NCBI GenBank assembly: GCA_045106235.1
Contig: JBGCEJ010000035.1
Location: forward strand, 124,001-188,000
Direction of reading: 5' to 3'
DNA from: UBA4427 sp045106235
GTDB taxonomy: Bacteria; Myxococcota_A; UBA9160; UBA4427
DNA length: 64,000 nt
Below the pieces are notes generated by a model that was not told the origin of the DNA, ran no database searches, and saw only the letters and a list, made by a program, of their open reading frames with translations. Made by a program: the position numbers and the translations under genes. Shown here one piece after another: positions 53,334 through 61,842 of this stretch. How positions within the stretch are numbered: position 1 is the first letter of the stretch; each line of letters begins with the position of its first letter.

Positions 53334-54878
53334 TTGCGTTTGTACTTGGTGCGACCTGCGCGCGCCGAGCGTCGATCCGAATGGTCAGGCCCGGACGGGA
53401 CGCGTCCGCTGACGGAAGAGGGTCGCACTCAGGCGAAGGGCATGGCGGATTGGCTAAGCCAATTCCCGATTGACTCCCTCGCCTGCGGTCCAGCCCTTCA
53501 TCATCGCGAGACCTTGGCGCCGCTTGCGCAAGCCCTGGGCAAACAGCTCCTCGTCGATGACCGCTTTGATTCCGAGGCCCCACGGAATGAACTCGTACAA
53601 CGCGCGCTTGAGCTCGGTGAAGCCGGAGCCATCGTTTGCCTGAGTCGCCCGATCCTGCAGGAAGTGATGGGCGCTCTGATCGGACCGGCTTCCTTTGATC
53701 TCGATTCGCCCTGCGAGAGAGGCGGGGCATGGCTGATTGAAGGCGAGCCCCGGCGGGCGACGTATTTTGCGCCGCGCGGCGCGGCGCGTGACCTCGGCGA
53801 ACCCATCGCCCCCCTCGAAGCGCTCACGCTTTCGAAGTCGGGTTCCGGCGCGGCCGCTGCCGAGGAGTCTGGGCAGAGTTCGCGCTTCGCCATTCTCGAT
53901 ATGGGCAGCACGTCCTTTCATCTTCTGGTTGCGGAGTGGACCCCAGAAAACGAAATCCGGCGGATCGGGCGGGACCGCGTGATGCTGCGCATGGGCTCTG
54001 AACTCGCCCGCAGCGAAACGATCTCGCCAGACCTCCTCGAACGCAGCCTCGACGCCGTCCAAAATCTCTGCGCCTTCGCCAAAGAACACAAGGCGGACAA
54101 GCTCGTCGCGGTGGGGACCGCCGCGCTTCGGGAAGCGAGCAATGGCCCCGAAGTGGTCCGCCAAATCGAGTCCGTCATCGGCGGCCCCGTGCATCTTCTC
54201 TCCGGTGAAGACGAAGCCTTGATCGTCCACCGCGCCATTCGGGCGCGCATCGATGTAGGGCATAGCCGCGGCCGGGACGTCCACGTCGGCCTAGATTTAG
54301 GCGGAGGCAGCCTCGAGATCATCGTCGGACGCGGGCGCGAAGTCCTCCTGGCCAAGAGCCTGCCTCTCGGCGTGACCCGTCTCCACGGAATGATCGCGCC
54401 CAGCGAAGTTCATCAGCAAGACGAACTTCGCGCTCTCCGACATGCCATCCGAGAAGAACTGAACCCGCTTCTCGAAGAAATCAAAGCGCTCGACCCCAAG
54501 CATTGCATCGCAGTAGGCGGGACCGCGCGTGCACTTTGCCGCGTGCTTCTCCGAGAGCAGCGCGCCGCCGGCAGTCTCCCCGACGCCCAAGACGCAACGA
54601 AAAAAAACACCAAGGCCCTCGAAGTCCGCGGCCGAAGACTCGAGCGCTCCGAACTCGCGCGGCTCGGTCGCGAGCTCGCGGCGCAAACCCTCGCGGAACG
54701 CCTCGACCGACCCGGCGTCAGCTCCCGCCGCGCAGACCTCTTGCCCTTCGGCGCCGAGATCCTCGCGAGCGTGTTATCCCTGCTCGAGATGCGTTCCCTC
54801 ACCGTCTGCGACTGGGGCCTTCGGGAGGGCGTCTTGCTGAACCTGCTCGATGCAGAGAGTGCCCGACCCGAGTCTTAG
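53334..54878 (+). CDS. SixA-like domain fused to Ppx/GppA phosphatase; SixA half lacks its catalytic residues
   Basis: 514 aa. Residues 1-150 align with the SixA histidine-phosphatase fold (RLYLVR..., PLTEEGRTQAKGMADWL). But the catalytic Arg-His-Gly is RPA at residues 7-9, so the phospho-accepting His is missing. The later S-P-x-x-R site reads GPALHH, also degenerate. Residues about 183-510 are a Ppx/GppA exopolyphosphatase: FAILDMGSTSFHLLV and VGLDLGGGSLEIIVG are the two phosphate loops and GEDEALIVHRA lies between. The start is TTG 53334. It probably degrades polyP or pppGpp. The dead SixA part may bind polyP or regulate. It lies downstream of ppk1. Confidence 0.85.
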   Translation: MRLYLVRPARAERRSEWSGPDGTRPLTEEGRTQAKGMADWLSQFPIDSLACGPALHHRETLAPLAQALGKQLLVDDRFDSEAPRNELVQRALELGEAGAIVCLSRPILQEVMGALIGPASFDLDSPCERGGAWLIEGEPRRATYFAPRGAARDLGEPIAPLEALTLSKSGSGAAAAEESGQSSRFAILDMGSTSFHLLVAEWTPENEIRRIGRDRVMLRMGSELARSETISPDLLERSLDAVQNLCAFAKEHKADKLVAVGTAALREASNGPEVVRQIESVIGGPVHLLSGEDEALIVHRAIRARIDVGHSRGRDVHVGLDLGGGSLEIIVGRGREVLLAKSLPLGVTRLHGMIAPSEVHQQDELRALRHAIREELNPLLEEIKALDPKHCIAVGGTARALCRVLLREQRAAGSLPDAQDATKKNTKALEVRGRRLERSELARLGRELAAQTLAERLDRPGVSSRRADLLPFGAEILASVLSLLEMRSLTVCDWGLREGVLLNLLDAESARPES

Positions 54879-54899
54879 ACCAACGCAGCGGATCGCCGC

Positions 54900-55751
54900 T
54901 TACGCGTTCAGGGCGCCAAGGACATCGGGGACGCTGGGGACGTTCGGGACGACCCAAACAACACGCGACGGGGCGTTCTCCACGGGAGACTCGCTTGGCT
55001 CGACTTCGACTCGCCCGCCGAGATCGCCAAGCAGAATTCGCGCAATCGCCAGCGCGAGAGGACGCTCGCGACGAGGGGCCGCCTCCGAGAGATCCTCCGC
55101 CGGCGCGCTGTCCTCGAAGATGATCCGAGCCTCATCCGGCCCCGGCAGAAACGCCAGCCGAACATGTCCCCTCTCGGCGCCAGGGGCGCTCTGGGCGCTC
55201 GACCCGGTCGACGCTCCGGCCCCCTGCGGCGAAACCCCGGCCCGCGACGCGTTTTTTTCGTCGCGAGCAAGCCCCGCAAGGTGCGCCTGCACCTGGGCGA
55301 TCGATGCGCCGAGCCAAGCCGTTAGGAGCGGATGCATCCAGCCCACAGGCGGCGCCACAGAAGGCGTTGCAGGAGTCGTCTCGCGCGCCGCCGCCGCCGA
55401 CAAGTCCATCGTCAGCTCGACTCCCTGCGTTCCCTGATCCTGCAGTTCTTGACGGACCCCGGCTAGAACACCCGTCCAGGTCTTCGCCGTCGCGTCTCGG
55501 TCTTCCGGATGAAGCAGAGGCCGAATCAAGCTGAGTAGACTCCCCGAGCGCCCGGCCAACCCGTCCAGGGTCACCGAAGCCCGCGCGAGTGCACGCGGAC
55601 CCAGATCATCGCCCAGAAGATGCGCCTCGAGACGGATTCCGCCGAGGTGATTCCCGATCTCGTGAGCAACCGCGAGAACCAAGGCATGGCGCTCGGTGAA
55701 ATCAACTGGCAAATGAGTTCTCCCGCTCGCCTTTCCTGTTGGCGCCGCCAC
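54900..55751 (-). CDS. Soluble histidine-kinase-like protein without sensor domain
   Basis: 283 aa. The N-terminal part has AHEIGNHLGGIRLEAHLL, which resembles an H-box with phospho-acceptor His30. The C-terminal part has LALAIARILLGDLGGRVEVE, the G2 region of a HATPase. The N-box cannot be located; a Ser/Gly/Ala-rich linker takes much of the middle. No membrane span or sensor is seen. It may be a degenerate kinase, a phosphotransferase-like partner or a regulator. It is convergent with the Ppx fusion and divergent from a PP2C phosphatase, with which it may form a regulatory pair. Confidence 0.6.
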   Translation of the reverse strand: MAAPTGKASGRTHLPVDFTERHALVLAVAHEIGNHLGGIRLEAHLLGDDLGPRALARASVTLDGLAGRSGSLLSLIRPLLHPEDRDATAKTWTGVLAGVRQELQDQGTQGVELTMDLSAAAARETTPATPSVAPPVGWMHPLLTAWLGASIAQVQAHLAGLARDEKNASRAGVSPQGAGASTGSSAQSAPGAERGHVRLAFLPGPDEARIIFEDSAPAEDLSEAAPRRERPLALAIARILLGDLGGRVEVEPSESPVENAPSRVVWVVPNVPSVPDVLGALNA

Positions 55752-55914
55752 TCTTACACTTCCCCCAAGAGAGTAGTGCCCTCATTCGCTTGTGACGAGA
55801 CATGGGCCGGAAACTAATCTCGAAACCAAAATCTGCACGCCACCTCGTTTCAAAGAACGGATTCGGAAGGTGGCCCCGGCCTACGGCCTAATTGGGAGCT
55901 CGAAGAAGACCGGT

Positions 55915-56748
55915 ATGCAGAGCGCTTTTCTTCGCGGACGGGAGCATCAAAAAGTAGGCGGCCTTGCCGTTGAGGCGGAAGGTACCGCTGCGGTCGCGCT
56001 CTCCCGCGGCGGAGCACGAAAAACGTATCACCATACGGATCCGAACGAAGACTGCGTGGCGTTCGCCCTCGGAGAGGGGGGCTCCTTAATCGTTGTTGCG
56101 GACGGGCATCACGGCGAGCTCGGCTCCGAGGCCGCGATCGAAACGATTCTCGAAGAATTCAGCAGCGCTTGGACAAGCACCGCGCCCCCCGCCCAAAGCC
56201 CCGCCGAATGGCATCAGCTCGGTCTCGACGCCGTCGAAGGCGCAAACCGAGCAATTCTCGAAATCGCAGGCAAGAACCAGCTCCCGCCCGCCCCGACCAC
56301 CTTCGCGCTTGCCCTGCTTCGTCCCGCCGAGAACTTCCTGCTCCACGTTTCCGTGGGCGACAGCCATCTCTTCGCCGTCGACTCCGCTAAAGCCTCTGAC
56401 CTGGGCGGCGGCGATCCAGCGTGGAAATTCACGCCTTTCCTCGGCTACGAACAAGCGAATCGCGAAACCATCGAGAAATACACCCAAATCGGCGTGCGGG
56501 ATCTCGACGGCCTGCAAGCGATCGTGCTCGCCACCGATGGCCTTTCGGAACCCGGCATCGGCGTCGCTGACCCAACAAACGCAGTCTTCGAACAGGTCGC
56601 TCAGGCGACCGCCGAATTCAGCAAGGATCGTCGCCCCGTCGAAACCTGCCGCGGCGTGGTCGAGACCGCGATGCGCGCCCACCTCGCACAGAAGGCGGGC
56701 GACAATATGGGCTGTGCCGTCGTCTGGCTCGACGCCCCCGCCGACTAA
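55915..56748 (+). CDS. PP2C-family serine/threonine phosphatase
   Basis: 277 aa from the ATG at 55915 (GAAGAAG upstream); an in-frame ATG at 55792 would add 41 residues without family likeness. PP2C motifs are NEDCVAFAL, VVADGHHGELG (metal-binding Asp-Gly), VSVGDSHLF, ATDGLSE and KAGDNMGCAVV with the last metal Asp. The enzyme dephosphorylates protein Ser/Thr or partner-switching proteins. No anti-sigma or STAS gene is near; the divergent neighbour is the histidine-kinase-like gene. Confidence 0.82.
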   Translation: MQSAFLRGREHQKVGGLAVEAEGTAAVALSRGGARKTYHHTDPNEDCVAFALGEGGSLIVVADGHHGELGSEAAIETILEEFSSAWTSTAPPAQSPAEWHQLGLDAVEGANRAILEIAGKNQLPPAPTTFALALLRPAENFLLHVSVGDSHLFAVDSAKASDLGGGDPAWKFTPFLGYEQANRETIEKYTQIGVRDLDGLQAIVLATDGLSEPGIGVADPTNAVFEQVAQATAEFSKDRRPVETCRGVVETAMRAHLAQKAGDNMGCAVVWLDAPAD

Positions 56749-56765
56749 CGACGAATACTAGACTG

Positions 56766-56817
56766 CGGCTCAGTCGCCTATGGTTCAGTCGTCTTCGACG
56801 GTTCAGTCGCCTTCGAC
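56766..56817. repeat. 18-bp tandem repeat between PP2C and lhgO-like genes
   Basis: GGTTCAGTCGTCTTCGAC (56782-56799) and GGTTCAGTCGCCTTCGAC (56800-56817) differ at one base. A decayed copy lies at 56766-56781. It sits between convergent stops, like the thrH/phyH array. Confidence 0.75.
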
Positions 56818-56853
56818 GCAGCCTTCGTTCGCCCCCCCGCGCGACCGACCAAA

Positions 56854-58056
56854 CTAGAGCTGCTCGGCAAGATGCTCACCGATCGCGAGCGCCGCCGTGA
56901 GTCCCGGCGACTCAATGCCGATACAGGCAAAGAATCCGGGAGCACCGTGGGCGGTGGCTTCCTCGACGACGAAATCGCGAAAGGCCTCGCCGGGCGCCGC
57001 GAGCTTCGGGCGAATCCCGGCATAGTCCGGTATGAAGACCGCGCCCGCGAGAGCGGGGAGATAGCGCGATGCGGCTTCCGCGAACCGAGGCGCCTTGGCC
57101 GCGTCCACTTCGAAGTCAAACTCGGGCGGAGCCGCTTGTGGGTCGCCCCCGCCGTCCCCATTCACCGAGCCTCCCCCCTCGCGGGAGAGATACGTCGCAT
57201 CCGGGCCAAAGCGGATCTGCCCCGCCAAATCGAGCGTGACGTGGATCCCCAAACCCGCGACCTGTGGGACGGGATAGACCAACCGATCGAGCGAAAACCC
57301 CGGCCCCCCTGTCCCACCCTGCCCGCCCGGAGCCAGCTTGAAATAATCCCCTTTGCAGGGATGCTGACGCCAACCCAGCGCGTCGACGGGAAGCCCCGCG
57401 AGAGCAGCAATCCGGTCCGCCGAAAGCCCCGCCGCATCAACGACCCCGCCGACATCCACCTCCTCACGGCGACCGTCAGACGCCCGGCTCCCGAGACGCC
57501 AACCAAAAGACCGTGCCTCAAGCGAATCGACCGACCTCGCCGCCGCAAGAACCGCCCCATCCGCTTCGGCCGCTGCAAGAAGCGAAAGGCAAAACGCGTG
57601 TGCGTCCACGATGCCCGTCTCGGGGGAGTGCAAAGCCGCGACCGCCGACACCGCCGGTTCGAGCCGCTGAACCTGCGCGGCATCGATCACCGAGAGCCCT
57701 TCGACCCCATTCGCCTCGCCGCGAGCAAGGAGGTCAGCAAGCACGCTCGCCTCCTCCGCATCCGTCGCGACGATCAGCTTCCCGAGCTTTCGAAACGGAA
57801 CCGACCGTTCGCAACACCAATCATAGAGCCGCTTCCGACCCTCGACACAGAACTGCGCCTTCAGGCTCTCTTGCGGATAGTAGATCCCCGCATGCACGAC
57901 TTCGCTATTGCGACTCGTCACACCGCGCGCGATCCCCGACTCCGATTCGAGAATCAAGACCGAACGGCCTCGGCGCGCCGCCGCCGCCGCAACCGCCAGG
58001 CCCACAACGCCGGCACCAATCACGGCGACATCAAAACCCGCTGCCCCGTCGCGCAA
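56854..58056 (-). CDS. FAD-dependent oxidoreductase, L-2-hydroxyglutarate-oxidase-like
   Basis: 400-aa flavoprotein of the DAAO/LhgO group. The FAD-binding loop is VIGAGVVGLAVAAAAARRG (residues about 12-30). SRNSEVVHAGIYYP is characteristic of LhgO/L2HGDH, as is HPCKGDYFKL. IPDYAGIRPKL and GIESPGLTAALAIGE near the C-terminus close the FAD site. A glycine-rich insert at about residues 299-312 is unusual. It probably oxidises L-2-hydroxyglutarate to alpha-ketoglutarate. It follows the PfkB gene by 13 bp on the same strand. Confidence 0.87.
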   Translation of the reverse strand: MRDGAAGFDVAVIGAGVVGLAVAAAAARRGRSVLILESESGIARGVTSRNSEVVHAGIYYPQESLKAQFCVEGRKRLYDWCCERSVPFRKLGKLIVATDAEEASVLADLLARGEANGVEGLSVIDAAQVQRLEPAVSAVAALHSPETGIVDAHAFCLSLLAAAEADGAVLAAARSVDSLEARSFGWRLGSRASDGRREEVDVGGVVDAAGLSADRIAALAGLPVDALGWRQHPCKGDYFKLAPGGQGGTGGPGFSLDRLVYPVPQVAGLGIHVTLDLAGQIRFGPDATYLSREGGGSVNGDGGGDPQAAPPEFDFEVDAAKAPRFAEAASRYLPALAGAVFIPDYAGIRPKLAAPGEAFRDFVVEEATAHGAPGFFACIGIESPGLTAALAIGEHLAEQL

Positions 58057-58069
58057 AGGAACCCCCAGA

Positions 58070-59032
58070 CTAGAGCGCTTCGCCGTACTCCGACTTGTAC
58101 TGCGCGCGAATCCCGTCGAGATCGAGATCGATACTCTGGGGGCCAGGCCGAGCCACCTTCAAAGCACCCATGATGCTTCCAAGGCGCGCGCCCTTTTCGA
58201 CGGCGAATCCTTGCATGAGCGCATAGAGCAGTCCGGATCGGTAAGAATCGCCGCAGCCCGTCGGGTCCACCACCTCGGCGGCCTTCACGGGTGCGATCTC
58301 CACTCGGTCGGACTCAAACGTCAGCCCCGCATCGAGCCCGCCCTTTCGAACCAGCGATCCGTTCTCGCCTCGGGTCACGATCAAAGCCCCCACGCGCTCC
58401 GCAATCCCGTCTTCATCGAGCCCGGTCTTATCTTTCGTGAGCTCCCATTCATAATCGTTCACGATATAGATCGCCGAACCGGTCAGCGCCTCAAGGAGGA
58501 CATCCTTGTCGAGAATCGGCAGCCCCTGCCCGGGATCGAAAACGCAGGTGCGCCCTGCCGCCTTTAGATCCTTGGCATAGTCGATCATCGCCTGCCGACC
58601 ATTCGGCGAAACAATACCGATGTCGAATGCATCCCCGACGTCTGCGATCCGCGCCTCATGCGCGCTGTCCATCGCTCCGGGATGAAACGAAATGATCTGG
58701 TTATGGCTGGCGTCGGTCGTGATAAAAGCCGCCGCCGTATATGCCCCTTCGATGACCCGAAGATGGTCTCGCCGCAATCCGTGCTGATCCATCCAGTCCG
58801 CATAGGCGCCGAGATCTTGGCCCACCGTCGCGAGTAAGATCGGATCGACCCCAAGGCGCCGCAGGTTGAACGCGATATTGGCGCCGGTGCCACCATACAC
58901 TTTCGAGAGTCCGGGCACGTGGAAAGCCACATTGAGTTTCTCGAGCTGATCCGCCACGAAGTGATTCTTAAAATGGTCTTCGAACTGCATGATGTGGTCG
59001 ACGGCGACGGAGCCGGTCACGAGGACGGACAT
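58070..59032 (-). CDS. PfkB-family carbohydrate/nucleoside kinase (adenosine-kinase-like)
   Basis: 320 aa from the ATG at 59032, fixed by AGGAGA upstream; the open frame further out to 59110 is not used. Motifs are VYGGTGANIAFNLRRLG (substrate side) and DPTGCGDSYRSG, the anion hole with catalytic Asp. FDPGQGLPILDK and NDYEWEL are typical of bacterial adenosine-kinase-like members. The substrate may be adenosine or a sugar. It forms a two-gene unit with the lhgO-like oxidase; why is unclear. Confidence 0.87.
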   Translation of the reverse strand: MSVLVTGSVAVDHIMQFEDHFKNHFVADQLEKLNVAFHVPGLSKVYGGTGANIAFNLRRLGVDPILLATVGQDLGAYADWMDQHGLRRDHLRVIEGAYTAAAFITTDASHNQIISFHPGAMDSAHEARIADVGDAFDIGIVSPNGRQAMIDYAKDLKAAGRTCVFDPGQGLPILDKDVLLEALTGSAIYIVNDYEWELTKDKTGLDEDGIAERVGALIVTRGENGSLVRKGGLDAGLTFESDRVEIAPVKAAEVVDPTGCGDSYRSGLLYALMQGFAVEKGARLGSIMGALKVARPGPQSIDLDLDGIRAQYKSEYGEAL

Positions 59033-59178
59033 GGTGTTCTCCTGGCGTTTAATTCTTGCCTGCCAATTGCGGCGGCTCCGCAGTCTCGCCGCCTCCATAC
59101 GCTCCGTCAACGCTGGAAAATGGTTTTCAGGGACGCTTCGGCTCGTAGGCCTGGGGATCGGGGTGCTACGCTCTCTAG

Positions 59179-60045
59179 ATGGGCATTGCCGACCTCTACA
59201 ACCAGTCTGATCCAGTCATCTCTTTCGAGTTCTTCCCGCCGAAGACCGACGTGGGCTACCGCTCGCTCTTCCGCACCATCGAAGAACTGAAGAAGCTCTC
59301 CCCGGGCTTTGTTTCCATCACGATGGGCGCCGGTGGCAGCACTCGAGAGAAGACCGTCGACCTGACCATTGAGATCACCCGCGAAGTCGGCCTGATCACC
59401 ATGGCCCACCTTCCCTGTACCGGTTTTCGCCCCCACGAAGTCGGCAAGATCCTCGACCAACTCGACGAAGGCGGCGTGCATAACGTCCTCGCCCTGCGCG
59501 GCGACCCGCCTCGGGACGATCCGGACTTCAAGGCGCCGCCGGACGGATTCCAGTACGCCAGCAGCCTCGTGGAATACATCGCGGATCGCGGTCAGTTCTC
59601 CATCGGAGCGGCCTGCTCCCCGGAGATCCATCCCGAAGCGCCGGATGCCGCAACGGATATCGCGAACCTGAAAACGAAGGTCGACGCGGGTACGGATTTC
59701 CTCGTCAGCCAGCTCTTCCTGGACAACTCGAAATATTTCGACTTCGTCGATCAGGCGCGAGAAGCCGGTATTCAGATCCCGATCGTGCCCGGCATCATGC
59801 CCATCGCAACGGTTGAGGGCATTCGGCGGATGGCGACGATGAACGGCGCCTGCATTCCGCCGGAGCTGGAGGCGGAACTCGACCGCGTCGACGGCGATAC
59901 GGACGCAACCTACGCCCTGGGCGTGCGCTGGGCCAAGGCGCAATGCGAAGAGCTGCTTGATCGCGGTGTCGGCGGGATCCACTTCTATACGCTGAATCGC
60001 TCGCCTGCGACGCGGGAGATCTACCAGAGTCTCTTCGGCGGATGA
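59179..60045 (+). CDS. metF: 5,10-methylenetetrahydrofolate reductase
   Basis: FAD enzyme reducing methylene-THF to methyl-THF for methionine synthesis. The 288 aa show ISFEFFPPKTD (catalytic Glu), VSITMGAGGS, ALRGDPPRDDPDF and SQLFLDNSKYF, and end with HFYTLNRSPATREI. All expected active-site segments are intact and length is typical. It overlaps purN by four bases (ATGA), so both one-carbon enzymes are co-translated. The 146-bp upstream gap shows no recognisable SAM riboswitch. Confidence 0.95.
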   Translation: MGIADLYNQSDPVISFEFFPPKTDVGYRSLFRTIEELKKLSPGFVSITMGAGGSTREKTVDLTIEITREVGLITMAHLPCTGFRPHEVGKILDQLDEGGVHNVLALRGDPPRDDPDFKAPPDGFQYASSLVEYIADRGQFSIGAACSPEIHPEAPDAATDIANLKTKVDAGTDFLVSQLFLDNSKYFDFVDQAREAGIQIPIVPGIMPIATVEGIRRMATMNGACIPPELEAELDRVDGDTDATYALGVRWAKAQCEELLDRGVGGIHFYTLNRSPATREIYQSLFGG

Positions 60046-60698
60046 CCGACGCTCGGGCGGACAAGAGCGCGGGTGTCCCCCCAGAACCGCTGCGAATTGC
60101 GGTCCTGCTCTCAGGCAGCGGCACGAGTCTCGAAAACTTGTTCGAGCAGATCGACGGCGGCTTGCCGGCGGAGGTGGTTTGCGTTCTGTCTTCGAAGAAG
60201 AGCGCTTTGGGTTTGGAGCGCGCGCGAGGACGCGATGTGCCTGCGATTGCTGTGCCCCGGGGCGAGTTCGTAAGCGTCACGGCGTTCAATGATGCGCTTC
60301 ATGAAGCCCTCGAGCCCTATGCGCCGGATCTGATCTGCTTGCTCGGCTTTTTGTCGCCCTTCGAATTGCGCGGACGATACGAAGGGCGCGCCCTGAACGT
60401 GCATCCCTCGCTCATCCCCGCCTTTTCCGGCAAGGGCTTCTACGGCCGTCATGTCCATGAAGCCGTCCTCAAGGCGGGCGTGAAATGGACGGGAGCCACC
60501 GTCCATTTCGTGAGCGATGCCTATGACGGGGGGCCGATTCTTTTGCAGGGCGTGGTCCCGGTCGAAGACGACGACACCCCCGACCGCCTCGCCGAACGGG
60601 TCCAGGCCCGGGAACGCGAGCTCGTCCCGGAAGCGGTCCGGCTGATTGCCGAGGGCCGGGTCATCATCGAAGAAGGCCGCACCCGAATCTCGCGCTGA
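60042..60698 (+). CDS. purN: Phosphoribosylglycinamide formyltransferase PurN
   Basis: Transfers formyl from 10-formyl-THF to GAR in purine synthesis. The 218-aa protein has VLLSGSGTSLENL (GAR-binding loop), NVHPSLIPAFSGKGFYG with catalytic Asn and His, and HFVSDAYDGGPIL with the catalytic Asp. An extra 16 residues lead the fold. It is coupled to metF, which uses a related folate. Identification is firm. Confidence 0.95.
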   Translation: MTDARADKSAGVPPEPLRIAVLLSGSGTSLENLFEQIDGGLPAEVVCVLSSKKSALGLERARGRDVPAIAVPRGEFVSVTAFNDALHEALEPYAPDLICLLGFLSPFELRGRYEGRALNVHPSLIPAFSGKGFYGRHVHEAVLKAGVKWTGATVHFVSDAYDGGPILLQGVVPVEDDDTPDRLAERVQARERELVPEAVRLIAEGRVIIEEGRTRISR

Positions 60699-60756
60699 TC
60701 GTCGTTTTCCCGCAATCGTGTCTTGACGAAAGCGAATAAAGAGCGAAAGTGAAGGC

Positions 60757-61842
60757 ATGCCCCCCGCGCGCCCTGACGCTTCTGTCAGACGAGCTGGAGG
60801 TCCCGTTAGCGTTGGCTCTTCTCGGCGGAACCGAGACCGAGAGGCCCAAGGCTTCAAAACCAGCCCCCCAGGCGCCCGAACCGACTCTCAGCAGCCTCCG
60901 CGAATGGCTTCGCCGGCCGCTGCATCGTCTGCTGTTCAGTCCGCTCCTGCTCCTGAAGAGGCGGTCTCTGAAGCGGAGGGTGCTCTCCGGTCGAATCTCC
61001 GATCCACAAAGAGCGACGCCCTCGAGGCCCTGCTCGTCGATCTCGGTCCCCAAGTTCGTCGAAACTTGGGACAGTCTGCCGATCTGCGGAACGCTCCCAA
61101 TCCCGGGAATGGATTGGGCGGTTCTGAGGATTGGGATCCAACGGGGATCCCCGCCCTCGATGCGCGTCTTGGCGGCGGCTTCCCACGCGGCCGGCTGAGC
61201 GAAATCTGCGGCCCTGCCTCTTCGGGTCGAACCTCTCTCGCGCTCAGCCTCCTCGCGGAGACCCTCGCGCGGGGTGTCCTCGCGGCCTGGATCGACCTCG
61301 CGGATGCTTTCGATCCTGCTTCTGCCACGGCCAGCCTGAGGGCCCATTCCTCCGAGGTCGACCTCAACCATCTGCTCTGGGTTCGAGCGCGGACCGAAGA
61401 GGAGGCGCTTCGCAGCTGCGACCGCCTGCTTCAGACGGAAGGGTTCGAGTTGCTCATCTTCGACCTTCCTCTCTATTTGCCTGGCTCTTCCTCCGCTTCT
61501 CTCTCTTCCCCGCCCTCTTCCCCGCCCTCTTCACGAACAAGGAAGAAACGCGCGGAGATCCGCGATGTGAGCTGGCTTCGCCTCGCGCGCCTCGCCGGCC
61601 GAACGCGCACGACCCTCCTCGTGATCTCCGAACGTCCGCGCGCCCGTGGAAACGAAATCACCCAGGCCGTCACGGGCTCGCGCGCCGACCTCGTCCTCGA
61701 GATGCAACCCCAGGGCGCTCGCTTCATGGGCTCACCCCCTCTGCTCGACACCCTCGAAACCAACGCCGTCTTGCGGCGCCACCGCCGACGCCCCATCGGC
61801 CAGGAGGTCTCGCTTTCGCTCGATGCCGACTCAGAACGCTAA
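60757..61842 (+). CDS. imuA: ImuA-like RecA-fold protein of the SOS mutasome
   Basis: 361-aa protein whose core (about residues 125-355) is a RecA/SulA-like fold: TGIPALDARLGGGFPRGRLSE, a Walker-A-like GPASSGRTSLAL and ELLIFDLPLY. The first 120 residues are low complexity and the start is uncertain. Another frame (from GTG 60749) overlaps this region. A Ser/Pro-rich insert (about 246-262) comes from a short 12-bp repeat. ImuA works with ImuB and DnaE2 in translesion synthesis. Its 3' end overlaps imuB by 20 bases. No LexA box was identified. Confidence 0.8.
   Translation: MPPARPDASVRRAGGPVSVGSSRRNRDREAQGFKTSPPGARTDSQQPPRMASPAAASSAVQSAPAPEEAVSEAEGALRSNLRSTKSDALEALLVDLGPQVRRNLGQSADLRNAPNPGNGLGGSEDWDPTGIPALDARLGGGFPRGRLSEICGPASSGRTSLALSLLAETLARGVLAAWIDLADAFDPASATASLRAHSSEVDLNHLLWVRARTEEEALRSCDRLLQTEGFELLIFDLPLYLPGSSSASLSSPPSSPPSSRTRKKRAEIRDVSWLRLARLAGRTRTTLLVISERPRARGNEITQAVTGSRADLVLEMQPQGARFMGSPPLLDTLETNAVLRRHRRRPIGQEVSLSLDADSER

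Noticed and set aside
59033..59178. SAM riboswitch before metF
   Set aside because: The 146-bp gap shows none of the conserved helices of known SAM riboswitches.
60749..61198. 149-aa ORF starting at GTG 60749 overlapping imuA
   Set aside because: The RecA-like core is in the frame from 60757; this frame runs out with no matching domain. It could still mark a start error in imuA.
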